64,000 nt of DNA from Streptomyces sp. NBC_00690 (GCF_036226685.1 NZ_CP109009.1:992001-1056000), one strand, 5' to 3'. Positions 34,821-43,897 are shown, counted from the stretch's first letter. Program-made: numbers and translations. Notes: generated from the sequence alone by a model not told the origin.

Positions 34821-36404
34821 GTGACAGACAACAGAGTGCGCGCCCGGGAGAGACGGGCTCGCCGCTCCCCCCGGTCAAGAACGGCCCGTACAGCCGGGGG
34901 TGCACTCCTCGCAACGGCACTGACCGTCACCCTCGCCGCGTGCAGCGGCACGGCCGACGAAGGCGCGACCAACACCAAGAAGGCCGGGAGCGGACCGTCC
35001 GGAACGCTGCGCTTCGGCACCAATCAACAGTTCAGCGACTGGGATCCGGTCACCAAGCAGAACAGCACCTTCACTTCGCTGGTCTATGAGTCGCTGCTCG
35101 GTATCGCCCCGGACGGATTCACCATCAAGCCCCAACTCGCCACCGAGTGGAAGCAGACCCCGCTACGGGTTGATTTCACGCTCCGCTCCGGCGTCCTCTT
35201 CCACGACGGCACCCCCTTCAACGCCGAGGCCGTCGTCAAGAACCTGGAGCGGGTGAAGAGCACTCCCAGCCAGTACCGGAACCAACTCTCGGCCATCAAG
35301 TCGATCACAGCGGTCGACGACACCCACGTACGCATCGACCTCCTCAAGCCGTCACCCAGCCTGGTCAACAATCTGGCGCGGTTCGCGATGTACATGATCT
35401 CCCCGAAGTCGCTGGAAGCGGGTGACTGGAAGACCACGGGCGTCGGAACCGGTCCCTGGAAGTTCGACGCGAAGGCGTCCACCAAGGGGCTGCGCACGGT
35501 CGTCACCGCCTTCGACAAGTACTACGACAAGAAGTCCGTCGGCCCCGCGCGCATCGAGGTCACCCAGATCAACGACCCCGACAGTCTCTACAACGCACTC
35601 AGCGCGGGACAGCTCGACGTCGTCTGGGCAAGCCCGCCGCTGGCGGAGCGTGCCGAGAAGGAAGGCTTCAAGTCGCTCTCGTTCCCGTCCGTGCTCTGGC
35701 ACCTCCAGATGTACGACACCAAGACGGTGTTCAAGGACAAGAAGTTCCGGCAGGCCGTGTGTCACGCGATGAACCCGCAGGACTATCTGGACGCCGCGCT
35801 CGGCGGCAAGGGCAAGATCATGAACCAGCGGATCCCGGAGGGCCAGCCAGGTCACAACCCGTCCCTGAAGGGCTATCCCCACGATCTGGCCAAGGCGAAG
35901 AAGCTGATGTCCGAGCTCGGAGGCGGAAAGCGCTCGTTCACATTGATCAGCTATGACTCCCAACGGACCGTCGCAGAGCTGTTCCGCAGCCACATGGCGA
36001 AGATCGGGGTCGACGTGAAGCTCGAACTGCCCAACTTCGCGCAGTTCTTGAGCACGTTCCAGAGTGGTGAGTACCCGGCGTCGATCCTCTCCGACGGCTC
36101 GCGCTCCGGCGCCGACGACTACTACAACCGCAAGTTCGCTCCTGACGCCGCGGGCAACCCGTTGAGAATTCCCTATCCGCAGGTCGCAGCCGCCGCCGCG
36201 GAAGGATTGGCCGCCAAGACTCCCCAGGCACAGGACGCTGCCTGGCAGAAGATGTCGAAGATCATCGACGAAGAGGCTCTGGACTGCGCCTACTTCGACT
36301 ACTCCGGATTCTGGGCCTACAACCCAAAGAAAATCCAGAACATCGTCTCCACCACCGGTGACGTGGCCGTGTTCCGCTACAAGGAAGCCAGGCCGCAGGG
36401 CTGA
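34821..36404 (+). CDS. ABC transporter substrate-binding lipoprotein, family 5 (peptide/nickel type)
   Basis: A 527-residue lipoprotein. The GTG start at 34821 follows GGAGG; the longer open frame has no start signal. Residues 1-41 are an arginine-rich N-region, a hydrophobic ALLATALTVTLAAC segment and a lipobox with Cys41. The mature protein has the SBP family 5 pattern: FGTNQQFSDWDPV, the LVYESLLG segment, VDFTLRSGVLFHDGTPFNAEAVVKNLER and GTGPWKF. It would bind a peptide-like or other oligomeric ligand outside the membrane. No permease or ATPase gene is adjacent, so it probably shares the importer at 43898-47702. The amidohydrolase that follows may act on the imported ligand. Confidence 0.9.
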   Translation: MTDNRVRARERRARRSPRSRTARTAGGALLATALTVTLAACSGTADEGATNTKKAGSGPSGTLRFGTNQQFSDWDPVTKQNSTFTSLVYESLLGIAPDGFTIKPQLATEWKQTPLRVDFTLRSGVLFHDGTPFNAEAVVKNLERVKSTPSQYRNQLSAIKSITAVDDTHVRIDLLKPSPSLVNNLARFAMYMISPKSLEAGDWKTTGVGTGPWKFDAKASTKGLRTVVTAFDKYYDKKSVGPARIEVTQINDPDSLYNALSAGQLDVVWASPPLAERAEKEGFKSLSFPSVLWHLQMYDTKTVFKDKKFRQAVCHAMNPQDYLDAALGGKGKIMNQRIPEGQPGHNPSLKGYPHDLAKAKKLMSELGGGKRSFTLISYDSQRTVAELFRSHMAKIGVDVKLELPNFAQFLSTFQSGEYPASILSDGSRSGADDYYNRKFAPDAAGNPLRIPYPQVAAAAAEGLAAKTPQAQDAAWQKMSKIIDEEALDCAYFDYSGFWAYNPKKIQNIVSTTGDVAVFRYKEARPQG

Positions 36405-36638
36405 CCGACTTCAGGCCCACCCCGCCAAGGCTGCCCGACCTCGGCGCCGCGTCCGCAGTTCACTCCGGACCCACCCGGGTGTCCCCCGCGCCGCCCCCTT
36501 CTGGGCCTCCTGCTCGCATCCTCCACAACAGCCGTGTGACCACGAAGTCCACACACCTGTTGTCGACAGACCACTCGTCCCCGTGCACGACCACACGCAG
36601 GTCTGCCTGCCGCCATCCTCTCTCCCAGGGAGTCAGCC

Positions 36639-37988
36639 ATGTCCGAAGCCAACGCCAACGAGCCCAAACTGCTCATCAAAGGCGCGACCGTCCTCACCAT
36701 GGACCCAACCCTCGGTGATCTCACCACCGGTGACATCCTGATCGTCGGCGACCGCATCGCCGCCGTTGAATCCGAGCTGGTCGACCCGGACGCCGAGGTG
36801 ATCGATGCCCGAGGGATGATCGCCATCCCCGGTCTGATCGACACCCATATGCACGCCTGGCAGACGCCCTTGAAGGGGCTGCACGCCACCGGTTGGACCT
36901 TCGACGAGTACCAGGCCCGTGTCTTCTACCTACGGGAGCACTTCGGGGTCGAGGACATCCACGACGCCACCCTCGCCGGCTCCATCGAGATGCTCGACGC
37001 AGGAATCACCGGCGTCCTCGACTTCTGTCACAACGTGATGTCCCCCGAGCACGCCGATTCAGCCCTGCGCGCCCACCGCGCCACCGGACAGCGCACCCTG
37101 TGGGCCTACGGCATGCTCGGCAGCTTCGATGCCTCGCCCGGAGACCAAGCCTGGCGGATCGACCACATCCGCGCGCTCCGCAAGGAGACCGGTGACAACG
37201 GGCTGTTGCGCATCGGTATGGCACTGGCCTCGATCGAGCGCAGCAGCATGGATCAGATAGCCAAGGAAATCGGGCTCGCCCGAGAACTGGGCATGCAGAT
37301 GACCGTGCACCAGAACCCGGCCGGTCAGATCCGTGCCCTGCACGACGCCGGACTGCTGGGCGCCGACATCGTCCCGGCACACGGCAACGCCGCCGACAAC
37401 GAGGAACTGGAGATGATCGCGTCCTGCGGCGGGGGCATCTCCTTCACTCCCGAGTGCGAGTTCGCCGGTGGCCGTTCCATGACCGTACTGAACCGGGCCC
37501 ACCGAGCCGGGGTGGCCTCCAGCCTCGGCGTCGACACCCCGGCCCGGGTGCCGATCGACCTGTTCAACGCCATGCGCCTCACCTTCATGCTGATGCGCAG
37601 CGTCGACGCCTTCGACGAGCGCGAGGCCGGCCGCTACCCGTTGGTCCGACGCCCTGGAACCCCGATGGTCGAACCCCGTCACATGCTGGAGTACGCCACC
37701 GTGAACGCGGCACGCGCCATCGGGCTCGGCGACGACCTCGGCCGGCTCGCCCCCCGGCAGCTCGCCGACGTCGTCCTGATCAACCCGGAGCCGTACGGGG
37801 TCTCCCTGGGCGACCCCGCCAACCATGTGGTCCTGCGGACACAACCCCGTGATGTAGACACGGTCATCGTCGGCGGGGTCATCCGCAAGCGGGACGGCAA
37901 ACTGACGGACCTGGACCGTGTCGAGGCGGGCGCCGCAACCCGCAGGGTCCGCGAGCGGATCTTCGCCGCAGCGGAGTCCTCGGCATAG
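36639..37988 (+). CDS. Metal-dependent amidohydrolase (cytosine deaminase/AtzA-like superfamily)
   Basis: A 449-residue enzyme with AGGGAG six bases before the ATG. It has the amidohydrolase TIM-barrel metal ligands: His70 and His72 in GLIDTHMHAW, His224 in TVHQN, His248 in VPAHGNA and Asp299 in GVDTPA. The pattern of one HxH and two later histidines without a carboxylated lysine fits mononuclear deaminases and dechlorinases acting on heterocycles (cytosine, S-adenosylhomocysteine, triazines). It probably hydrolyses an amino group from a heterocyclic or guanidine-type compound. It lies 234 bases downstream of the binding-protein gene on the same strand and is likely co-regulated. Confidence 0.9.
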   Translation: MSEANANEPKLLIKGATVLTMDPTLGDLTTGDILIVGDRIAAVESELVDPDAEVIDARGMIAIPGLIDTHMHAWQTPLKGLHATGWTFDEYQARVFYLREHFGVEDIHDATLAGSIEMLDAGITGVLDFCHNVMSPEHADSALRAHRATGQRTLWAYGMLGSFDASPGDQAWRIDHIRALRKETGDNGLLRIGMALASIERSSMDQIAKEIGLARELGMQMTVHQNPAGQIRALHDAGLLGADIVPAHGNAADNEELEMIASCGGGISFTPECEFAGGRSMTVLNRAHRAGVASSLGVDTPARVPIDLFNAMRLTFMLMRSVDAFDEREAGRYPLVRRPGTPMVEPRHMLEYATVNAARAIGLGDDLGRLAPRQLADVVLINPEPYGVSLGDPANHVVLRTQPRDVDTVIVGGVIRKRDGKLTDLDRVEAGAATRRVRERIFAAAESSA

Positions 37989-38167
37989 AGCGCCGGTAGG
38001 TGAGGTAGGTTCACCGTCCCCAACGGGGCTGGTCCATCGCGTGGTTCACGGCCGGCTCGGCCCTCGCTGCCATCCGGCTGGGTCATGGCCTGCGATGCCG
38101 ACGGGACGGTTCAGAAGCGCGCGACGCTTCGGGCGGCGGGCGCCCGACCCCGAGGCAGCCTCGACCA

Positions 38168-38215
38168 CAGGATCACGTTCCTGCTGGGCTCCGGCCCGAC
38201 AGGAACGTGATCCTG
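38168..38215. terminator. Bidirectional terminator between convergent genes
   Basis: CAGGATCACGTTCCTG pairs perfectly with CAGGAACGTGATCCTG (16 bp). The 16-base loop can itself form GGGC/GCCC pairs. It sits between the amidohydrolase stop at 37988 and the convergent secreted-protein stop at 38259, so it can serve both. Confidence 0.9.
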
Positions 38216-38258
38216 CCCCGCACAGCAGGAACAGCGGCCGAGCCGATGGGTCGCGAGC

Positions 38259-39098
38259 TCAGCCCCGCAGTTCCAGCTCGGGATATCCGGCACCATCGGC
38301 ACCGGCGAAGTAGCTTCCGCCGAGGTCACCAGCGTGGCTGCGCTTTGACACGATGGTCACAACGCGGTACGTGCCGGCGTCCAGCGGCGGAAGGGTGTAG
38401 TTCAGACCCACCTTCGTGATCACACCGCGTCCGCCCTTGATGCCGTTGACCTTCACGATCTCGCCGGACGGTCCGCTCACCCGTCCCACGAGCGCGATGT
38501 CTTGGCTTCGGTTCTGCCCGGTGTTGTGAATGACCAGCCGTTGCTTGACCAGTTGTCCCGGCTCGGACCCGCCCGTGACCCTGCCGGTGAGCTGAAGGCT
38601 ACCGCTGGGCCCAGGGCTCGGGGCCGCCACCTCGTTCACCGTGTTCAGCTTCAGGATGTTGTTGGAGTAGAACGTGTCCTGGTACACCCGGTTGTCGTAC
38701 GGCCCCTCGCTGACCTCGAAGTTCGAGCCGAGGAGCGCCCCACCACCATCGCTCCCGACCTTCGCTTCGACGGTCACTCGCCTTGCCTCCCCGGGCGCTA
38801 TCGGGTCCATGCGGAAGGAGCCCCGGACGGGAAGGCCGTTGTAGGTCCGATCGGTAGAGCCTGCCGGCAGCCGCACATCGAGATACGGCGCCGCGGCCTC
38901 CGAACCGTTGTTGGTGACGGTCAGACGGTAGGTGACCTTGGTGCCGGGGATCGCCCTGTCCGGCGCAAAGCCCGTGATGTTCATATCGGTGGTCGGCAGG
39001 TGCGGCAGCGTGGCACCGGCATGGGCCGCGCCCGCCGGGGCCACGAGGGCGGCGGCGCCCAGTGCGGTGACGACGACGGCGGAAGCGAGGCGTCTCAT
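38259..39098 (-). CDS. Secreted protein with a DUF11/CARDB-like beta domain
   Basis: A 279-residue protein with an ATG at 39098 and AGGAG about six bases upstream. Residues 1-28 are a Sec signal peptide (MRRLASAVVVTALGAAALVAP ending near GAAHA; quoted in two parts, core AVVVTALGAAALVAP). The mature part has Ig-like beta strands: IPGTKVTYRLTVTNNGSEAA is a typical DUF11/CARDB-like start, and a second similar domain begins near QLTGRVTGGSEPG. No LPXTG motif or C-terminal membrane helix is seen, so it should be released or loosely wall-bound. It shares strand with the sortase locus behind it but is separated by about 340 bases. Confidence 0.82.
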   Translation of the reverse strand: MRRLASAVVVTALGAAALVAPAGAAHAGATLPHLPTTDMNITGFAPDRAIPGTKVTYRLTVTNNGSEAAAPYLDVRLPAGSTDRTYNGLPVRGSFRMDPIAPGEARRVTVEAKVGSDGGGALLGSNFEVSEGPYDNRVYQDTFYSNNILKLNTVNEVAAPSPGPSGSLQLTGRVTGGSEPGQLVKQRLVIHNTGQNRSQDIALVGRVSGPSGEIVKVNGIKGGRGVITKVGLNYTLPPLDAGTYRVVTIVSKRSHAGDLGGSYFAGADGAGYPELELRG

Positions 39099-39212
39099 GA
39101 TGATCTCCTGTTCGGTCGAACATGCGGGACGGCCGACGCATGGGGAGGGGCCGGAGCCCGCCCGTTCGGTGTCCTGCGCGGTGATCACATCTTGTTCCGC
39201 CGCCTCGTGCGT

Positions 39213-39237
39213 GGCGATTACCCCAGAGGTAATCGCC
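39213..39237. promoter_or_regulatory. Perfect 10-bp inverted repeat
   Basis: GGCGATTACC and GGTAATCGCC surround CCAGA. It lies 115 bases upstream of the secreted-protein start and about 200 bases past the sortase stop. It could be an operator or a terminator for the sortase transcript. The A/T in the arms and lack of a downstream T-run in either direction favour an operator slightly. Confidence 0.45.
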
Positions 39238-39441
39238 GTTGACGAAACCACCGAGTGGGCCGAGCGCGCGTGCGGCCGAGTTTCACACCGTACGTACCGA
39301 CGCACATCACAACCCGCGCCGGGCCGCGGGTGAAAGCCCTCGGCTGCCCGCCCGGGCACAGGCACGATCGACGCGGCCGTGCGGAGACCGGTACGGGGTG
39401 CCAGATGGTTTCGCTGGTGCCTTCCCCCCTCTATTGCCGTT

Positions 39442-40086
39442 CTACGCCGTCTTCTTGAGTGAGGTGAGGTGGGCGAAGACGACGACGTTCGCGGAGTAGC
39501 CGGTCTTCTTGTTGAAACGGCCGCCGCACGTCAGCAGTCGGAGCTCTGGACGTGCGGTCGAGCCGTACACCTTGTCGTTGGGAAACTCGCTCTTCTTGTA
39601 GGTCTTGACGTCGTCGACGGTGAACACCGCGGTCTGCCGGTCCGCGCGTGCGACGTTCACGGTGTCGCCACGCCGCAGGGCGTTGAGGTTGAGGAAGATG
39701 GCGGGTCCCGTCCTGGTGTCCCGGTGGCCGACGATCAGAGCCGTTCCCGCCTCTCCCGGGGAGGGGCCGCTCTGGTACCAGCCCGCGAGCTTGGGCTTGC
39801 TCAGCGGGGGCGCGCCGAGCCGGCGCTTGGCGTCGAGCCCGACGCCGATGAGTGGCGCCTCGATCACGATGGCGGGGACGGCCAACTTCACGGGTCGGGA
39901 GGACGGCAGCGGTGTGTGGGACGCCGGCACGTTCTTCGGCGGTGGTTGCGGGGCCCTTCGGAAGGGCGGCGGCGCGCCGCCCGCAGCGTCGGAGCTGCGG
40001 GCGGCGGTGGGGGGCGGCGGCGCGGGTGAGTCTCCGCTCGCCCAGACGACGCCCATCACCAGGGAGGAGACCGCGCACAACGTCAT
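39442..40086 (-). CDS. Class F sortase
   Basis: A 214-residue transpeptidase. The ATG at 40086 lacks a clear ribosome binding site, and upstream in-frame starts overlap the preceding gene. Residues 1-16 form a membrane anchor (MTLCAVSSLVMGVVWA), followed by a proline-rich linker to about residue 65 and the sortase beta-barrel. The catalytic residues are visible: His121 in IVGHRDT, Cys187 in LRLLTCGGRF and Arg190 three residues after it. Length and motif spacing match actinobacterial class F sortases. It would cleave a surface protein sorting signal outside the membrane. The upstream gene encodes a tail-anchored surface protein that is its likely partner. Confidence 0.88.
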   Translation of the reverse strand: MTLCAVSSLVMGVVWASGDSPAPPPPTAARSSDAAGGAPPPFRRAPQPPPKNVPASHTPLPSSRPVKLAVPAIVIEAPLIGVGLDAKRRLGAPPLSKPKLAGWYQSGPSPGEAGTALIVGHRDTRTGPAIFLNLNALRRGDTVNVARADRQTAVFTVDDVKTYKKSEFPNDKVYGSTARPELRLLTCGGRFNKKTGYSANVVVFAHLTSLKKTA

Positions 40087-40138
40087 GGTGAGACGGCATG
40101 CGCGGCTTGGTCCCCGTCGCCGCGGCCGGCAGATGTTG

Positions 40139-40798
40139 CTATGCCTCGCCACGGGAGCGGCGGCGTGCTGCCCTGCGGGCGATGACCAGCCCGGCGACAC
40201 CGGCCGCGCCGACCGCCAGGGCCGTGGTCGTTCCGGTGTGGGAAGTGCTCGACGAGGCGGCCTTCTCCATGGCCGGTACGCCCCCTCCACCCGCGGGTAC
40301 GGGACCGGACGGCTTCTCGTAGCTTGTCTCGGCCTGGGCTGTCTCGGCCTTGGTTGTCTCGGACTTGGTTGTCTCAGCCTTCTTGCTGTCGTCGCAGTGG
40401 ACCACGAAGGTCTTCTGCTTGGTTACGCCGCTGGGTGCCGTCCACTGCAGTTGGTACGTGCCGTCGGGGATGGTGTACTGCCCGCTGCGGGCCTCGCCCC
40501 GCGAGAGGGCCAGGTTCCCCGTCAGGGTGTCGCCCGGAGGGGTCGTGGGCGGGCGGGAGGTGATCGTCCAGGCGATCGAGGGGAGTGTTTCGAAGTCGTC
40601 CGCGACGATTTTGAACTTGCAGACTGCATCGGCGCGTTGGCTGGCTCCCCAGGAGGAGGGAGTGGACAGGACGGTGAGGTCGCCGCTGTCCCCCGGGGCT
40701 GCGAATGCGGCGGACGCCCCGGCCAGTGTGAAACCGGCGGCGAGCGCGACGGCCACCGCGGTACCCGTGCGGGGGCGGACGGAAGCGAGGATGGGCAT
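40139..40798 (-). CDS. Secreted, C-terminally membrane-anchored surface protein
   Basis: A 219-residue protein with an ATG at 40798 and AAGGAG seven bases upstream. Residues 1-34 are a signal peptide (RTGTAVAVALAAGFTLAGAS, cleavage near AFA). A beta-rich domain with two cysteines follows to about residue 137. Next come a low-complexity ET/KAE-rich stalk (SETTKAETAQAETS) and a C-terminal hydrophobic helix (TTALAVGAAGVAGLVIA) with a basic tail RRAARRRSRGEA. This is the layout of a sortase substrate, but no LPXTG-like pentapeptide precedes the helix (the residues are STSHTGTTT). It lies directly upstream of the class F sortase gene, 52 bases apart. Confidence 0.82.
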   Translation of the reverse strand: MPILASVRPRTGTAVAVALAAGFTLAGASAAFAAPGDSGDLTVLSTPSSWGASQRADAVCKFKIVADDFETLPSIAWTITSRPPTTPPGDTLTGNLALSRGEARSGQYTIPDGTYQLQWTAPSGVTKQKTFVVHCDDSKKAETTKSETTKAETAQAETSYEKPSGPVPAGGGGVPAMEKAASSSTSHTGTTTALAVGAAGVAGLVIARRAARRRSRGEA

Positions 40799-41646
40799 GC
40801 TGGCTCCTTCAAGCCGAGATGATTGTCGTACTAATCACGTGACCGTCCAAGAGATGCATGAGCCGTCGGAAAGCAGGGCGTGAAACGCCGGTGAGATGGT
40901 AGAAATCCCCTGACTAGCGGACAAACGAATACCGGTCGCTCAGAACCGTCCCGCCCACAGACGCGGGCACGGTCAAGGTCGGGGTAGCGACCATACGGTC
41001 GCCAGGCCCCGCGCATATCACCTATCCGCAGTCGACACCGCACGGGAGCGGCGCGGACACGGTCCCCGTTCCCCGGGCCTTCGCCGACTCCCCCGGGGGT
41101 CGCCAGAAAGTGTTCCGGTTCACATGGGTCGACGGGGGTTGTTGGGTCGGGTGTCGCGGGTGCTTGAGGTGGTTCGGGCAGCCATGGTCGAGTGATGAGG
41201 GTTGAGGGCGTTGTCCGTACTGATGGGGCATCGATTCGGTATCGAGCGGAAATTGCCGTCAGCACCTCCCCTGAGGATATTGTTATGCAAAGTCCGACGT
41301 TGCAAACAGAAGCAGATTGCTGGCAGGGTAGAGGCTCTGTGAAGAGCGGGAGCATGACCGGAGTGAAGCAATGCAGGGAGGTATCGGCCTTGTTCGACGT
41401 GGTGCCGCGTGAAGACGTGGTAGCGGCGTCCCTGTTCCGGGCCGGTCCCGCGGTTGTCGGGGCGTACGTCCCGACTGCAATGCGACCGGGTGTCCGGTCG
41501 GGGCGGGGCGATCAGGGTGCACTCCCTGTACGACCGGTCGGTGCATACCGGTGTCGGCCCGTCCGCGAGGACGGACAGGCCCTGGTGGCAGTGCGACCGG
41601 GCTCGTGTGGCACTCCCCCGGTTCGGAAGGGGTCGAGGGCAGTCCG
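40799..41646. other. Intergenic region of about 850 bases, no gene identified
   Basis: Open frames exist on both strands but show no ribosome binding sites, domain motifs or coding bias. Bases 41200-41360 are lower in G+C and hold the probable promoter of the IclR gene, including a TGCAA-N9-TTGCA dyad at 41286-41304. Bases 41470-41640 contain scattered gcgaccggg words of unknown meaning. Confidence 0.5.
41286..41304. promoter_or_regulatory. TGCAA-N9-TTGCA dyad upstream of an IclR gene
   Basis: An imperfectly bounded inverted repeat, TGCAA and TTGCA separated by nine bases, in an A/T-richer patch about 340 bases before the IclR start. It shares its half-site with the dyad at 49302-49334. It may be an autoregulatory operator. 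Confidence 0.35.
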
Positions 41647-42441
41647 GTGACCGAAGTTGACGGAAAGCCTGCCACAGCCCGCAACAACTCCGCCTCTCTA
41701 AGGCGGGCGCTGACGATCCTGCTCCATCTGGGAGAGGACGGCCGCGGGCGGGGCGCCACGCTCACGGAACTCACCTCGGGCCTGAGCATGAACAAAAGCA
41801 CGGTGCTGCGTCTGCTGGCACCCCTGTGCGAGGTGCGGCTGATCGAGCAGGACATGCGGACCGGCCGCTACCGGCTGGGATCGCGGACCGCGCAGTTGGG
41901 CCATGTGTATCTGGACGGTCTGGACCTGCGGGACACCGCCCATGACGTGCTGGAGCGGTTGGTGTCCGACACGGGCGAGACGTCGTATCTGGTGATCCCC
42001 GATCTGCCGGACATCGTCTATGTGGACAAGATCGAGAGTCCGCAGGCGGTGCGGATGCACTCCCCCGTCGGAAGCCGTAGGCCGGCCTACTGCACCGGGG
42101 TGGGCAAGGCCCTGTTGGCCCACACCGACGTCGAGGCGGTGGACGCGGCACTCGCGCACGGCATGCCCCGGCGCACCCCGCACACCCTCGCCACTCCCGA
42201 TGCGCTGCACACCGACTTGGCCGTGATCCGCTCGCGCGGCTATGCGGTGGACGACATGGAGAACGAGCCGGACGTACGTTGCGTCGCGGCACCGGTGTTC
42301 GACCACGCGGGCGCGGCGGTCTGCGCGGTCAGTGTGTCCGGGCCCGCCACGCGCATCACCTCCGACCGGGTCCCCGCACTCGGATCACTGGTGTCCGCTG
42401 CCGCAGCTGAGATCTCGCAGAGGCTCGGAGCGGCCCGCTGA
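41647..42441 (+). CDS. IclR-family transcriptional regulator (copy 1)
   Basis: A 264-residue regulator. The GTG at 41647 has GAGGGC about eight bases upstream. The N-terminal winged helix-turn-helix (NNSASLRRALTILLHLGED, TLTELTSGLSMNKSTVLRLL) is followed by the GAF-like effector domain: LPDIVYVDKIESPQAVRM, CTGVGKALLAH and the conserved C-terminal RCVAAPVFDHAGAAVCAVSVSGP. It is clearly paralogous to the IclR regulator at 49873. The two flank the peptide importer operon, so both probably control it, each perhaps with its own ligand. This copy is convergent with the serine hydrolase gene at the end of that operon. Confidence 0.92.
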   Translation: MTEVDGKPATARNNSASLRRALTILLHLGEDGRGRGATLTELTSGLSMNKSTVLRLLAPLCEVRLIEQDMRTGRYRLGSRTAQLGHVYLDGLDLRDTAHDVLERLVSDTGETSYLVIPDLPDIVYVDKIESPQAVRMHSPVGSRRPAYCTGVGKALLAHTDVEAVDAALAHGMPRRTPHTLATPDALHTDLAVIRSRGYAVDDMENEPDVRCVAAPVFDHAGAAVCAVSVSGPATRITSDRVPALGSLVSAAAAEISQRLGAAR

Positions 42442-42503
42442 GCGTCGTAGCGACGCCCTGCCGGTCGCTCCCCTGCCTCCGTGCGTAGGGTCAGGGCATC
42501 GGG

Positions 42504-43856
42504 TCAGGAAACCCTGCGCGCGATCCGATCGTGATAGCGCAGGGCCGAGACGGTGCCGTCGGGCTCTCGGACGAACGAGGCTGCGTCGCCGAGCGGGCTG
42601 CCGTCGGGCCCCAGCGCAACGAGGGTGTCCGGCGGGGACAACACCAGCCGGTCGGGGGAGTCGAGCGCGATGACGTATTGGTTCGGCCCCGCTGGCGCCT
42701 GGTTCGCGATGACCCTCATCTCCCCATCGAACCGGCCCCGGACGAGGGTGATCGTGCCGTAGAAGCCGCAGTCGTAGGTCCCCTCCAGGGCATCCGCCAG
42801 CTCATGACCGACCGGACTCAAAGCGCGAGCGGGCGTTTCCCCGAACGCCTCGGTGAGGATCAGCTGCTCGATGTCCTCGGCCACGCCCCATCCGTCCAGG
42901 GAGTTCGTCAAAACGGTGTAGGCGAGCTCATGGGAAGGGATCAGGACCAGGCGGGACGCATAGCCGATGGTGAGCCCGTCGTGGGACATGGCGGGGCTGC
43001 CCGCGCGTTCTTCGAGCATCCAGGCGAGCCCGATGTCACGGCCCGCGCTCCCGCGATGGGCCTGGATCCGGAAGAGTCCGCTGGGTGCCGCGGGTGAGGT
43101 GACGTAGGACGCGTAACGCATGAGGTCGCGTGCCGTGCTGAGGACACCGCCGCCGGGCACGTCCCAGCCCGGGAGCTGCCAGTGCCGCTGCCACCCCTGG
43201 TCGAGGAGCAGGGTGGGGCGACCTTGGGCATCGCGGCCGTGCGGTGCGGCGACCCGACGGGTCACCACCTGGTCGGCACTGGTGAACGTGCCCGACATTC
43301 CGGCCGGGTTGAGGACCTCGTCCTGGAGAACGTCCGTGTAGTGCCGACCGGTGACGCGTTCCACCACGGCGGCGGCCACCATGATGCCCGGACCGCTGTA
43401 GGAGTAGTCCGTACCCGGCGCGAACAGCAGCGGTCGGCGGACGAAGTGCACCAGTGACGCCTGGACGGAGTCGTCCGCGTGGTCGGCGAGCAGGTTCGGG
43501 GCGTCGGCGATCATGTTCTGCGCGTCGATACCCGAGGTGTGCGTGATCAGATGCCGCAGCGTGATCCGCTCGTCGATGCCGGCCCCGGGGAACAGCGGCG
43601 CCACGGGGCCGTCCAGTTCCACCTGCCCGCGGTCGACGAGGCGCCCGATGATGAATCCGAGCAGGGTTTTGGAGATCGAGCCGACCTGGAAGATCGTGTC
43701 GGGATCCGCCGGGAGGTTGTGTGCGGTGTTGGTGCCGCCGTAGCCGAGCAGGGTGGTCTCGCCGCCGGCCAGGATGCCCACCGCGGCACCCGGCACCCCG
43801 TGCCGGGAGAGGATTTCGGGGACGTGGTCGTCGAGGAGGGTGGTGAAGTCGGACAC
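42504..43856 (-). CDS. Serine hydrolase of the beta-lactamase/D-aminopeptidase family
   Basis: A 450-residue protein starting at GTG 43856 with AGGAGAG eight bases upstream. The class C-like catalytic motif SxxK is SISK (Ser60-Lys63). The second motif is YSG at Tyr153, where YxN is usual, and the third is HDG in MSHDGLTIGY. After the catalytic domain comes a C-terminal lipocalin-like beta domain of about 110 residues, as in D-aminopeptidases and EstB-type esterases. No signal peptide is present, so it acts in the cytoplasm. It is the last gene of the importer operon, 41 bases after a permease gene, so it likely hydrolyses an imported peptide, amide or ester. Confidence 0.88.
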   Translation of the reverse strand: MSDFTTLLDDHVPEILSRHGVPGAAVGILAGGETTLLGYGGTNTAHNLPADPDTIFQVGSISKTLLGFIIGRLVDRGQVELDGPVAPLFPGAGIDERITLRHLITHTSGIDAQNMIADAPNLLADHADDSVQASLVHFVRRPLLFAPGTDYSYSGPGIMVAAAVVERVTGRHYTDVLQDEVLNPAGMSGTFTSADQVVTRRVAAPHGRDAQGRPTLLLDQGWQRHWQLPGWDVPGGGVLSTARDLMRYASYVTSPAAPSGLFRIQAHRGSAGRDIGLAWMLEERAGSPAMSHDGLTIGYASRLVLIPSHELAYTVLTNSLDGWGVAEDIEQLILTEAFGETPARALSPVGHELADALEGTYDCGFYGTITLVRGRFDGEMRVIANQAPAGPNQYVIALDSPDRLVLSPPDTLVALGPDGSPLGDAASFVREPDGTVSALRYHDRIARRVS

Positions 43857-43897
43857 GGTGATGTCTCTCCTGCGAGGTGCTGGTCGCGGGCCGGGAG

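Noticed and set aside
40831..41355. Minus-strand frame of about 174 codons in the gap before the first IclR gene
   Set aside because: No ribosome binding site, no domain and a codon pattern unlike its neighbours.
42442..42456. GCGTCG-TAG-CGACGC hairpin as a terminator between convergent genes
   Set aside because: The stem is only 6 bp with a 3-base loop and no T-run, which is within chance in this composition.
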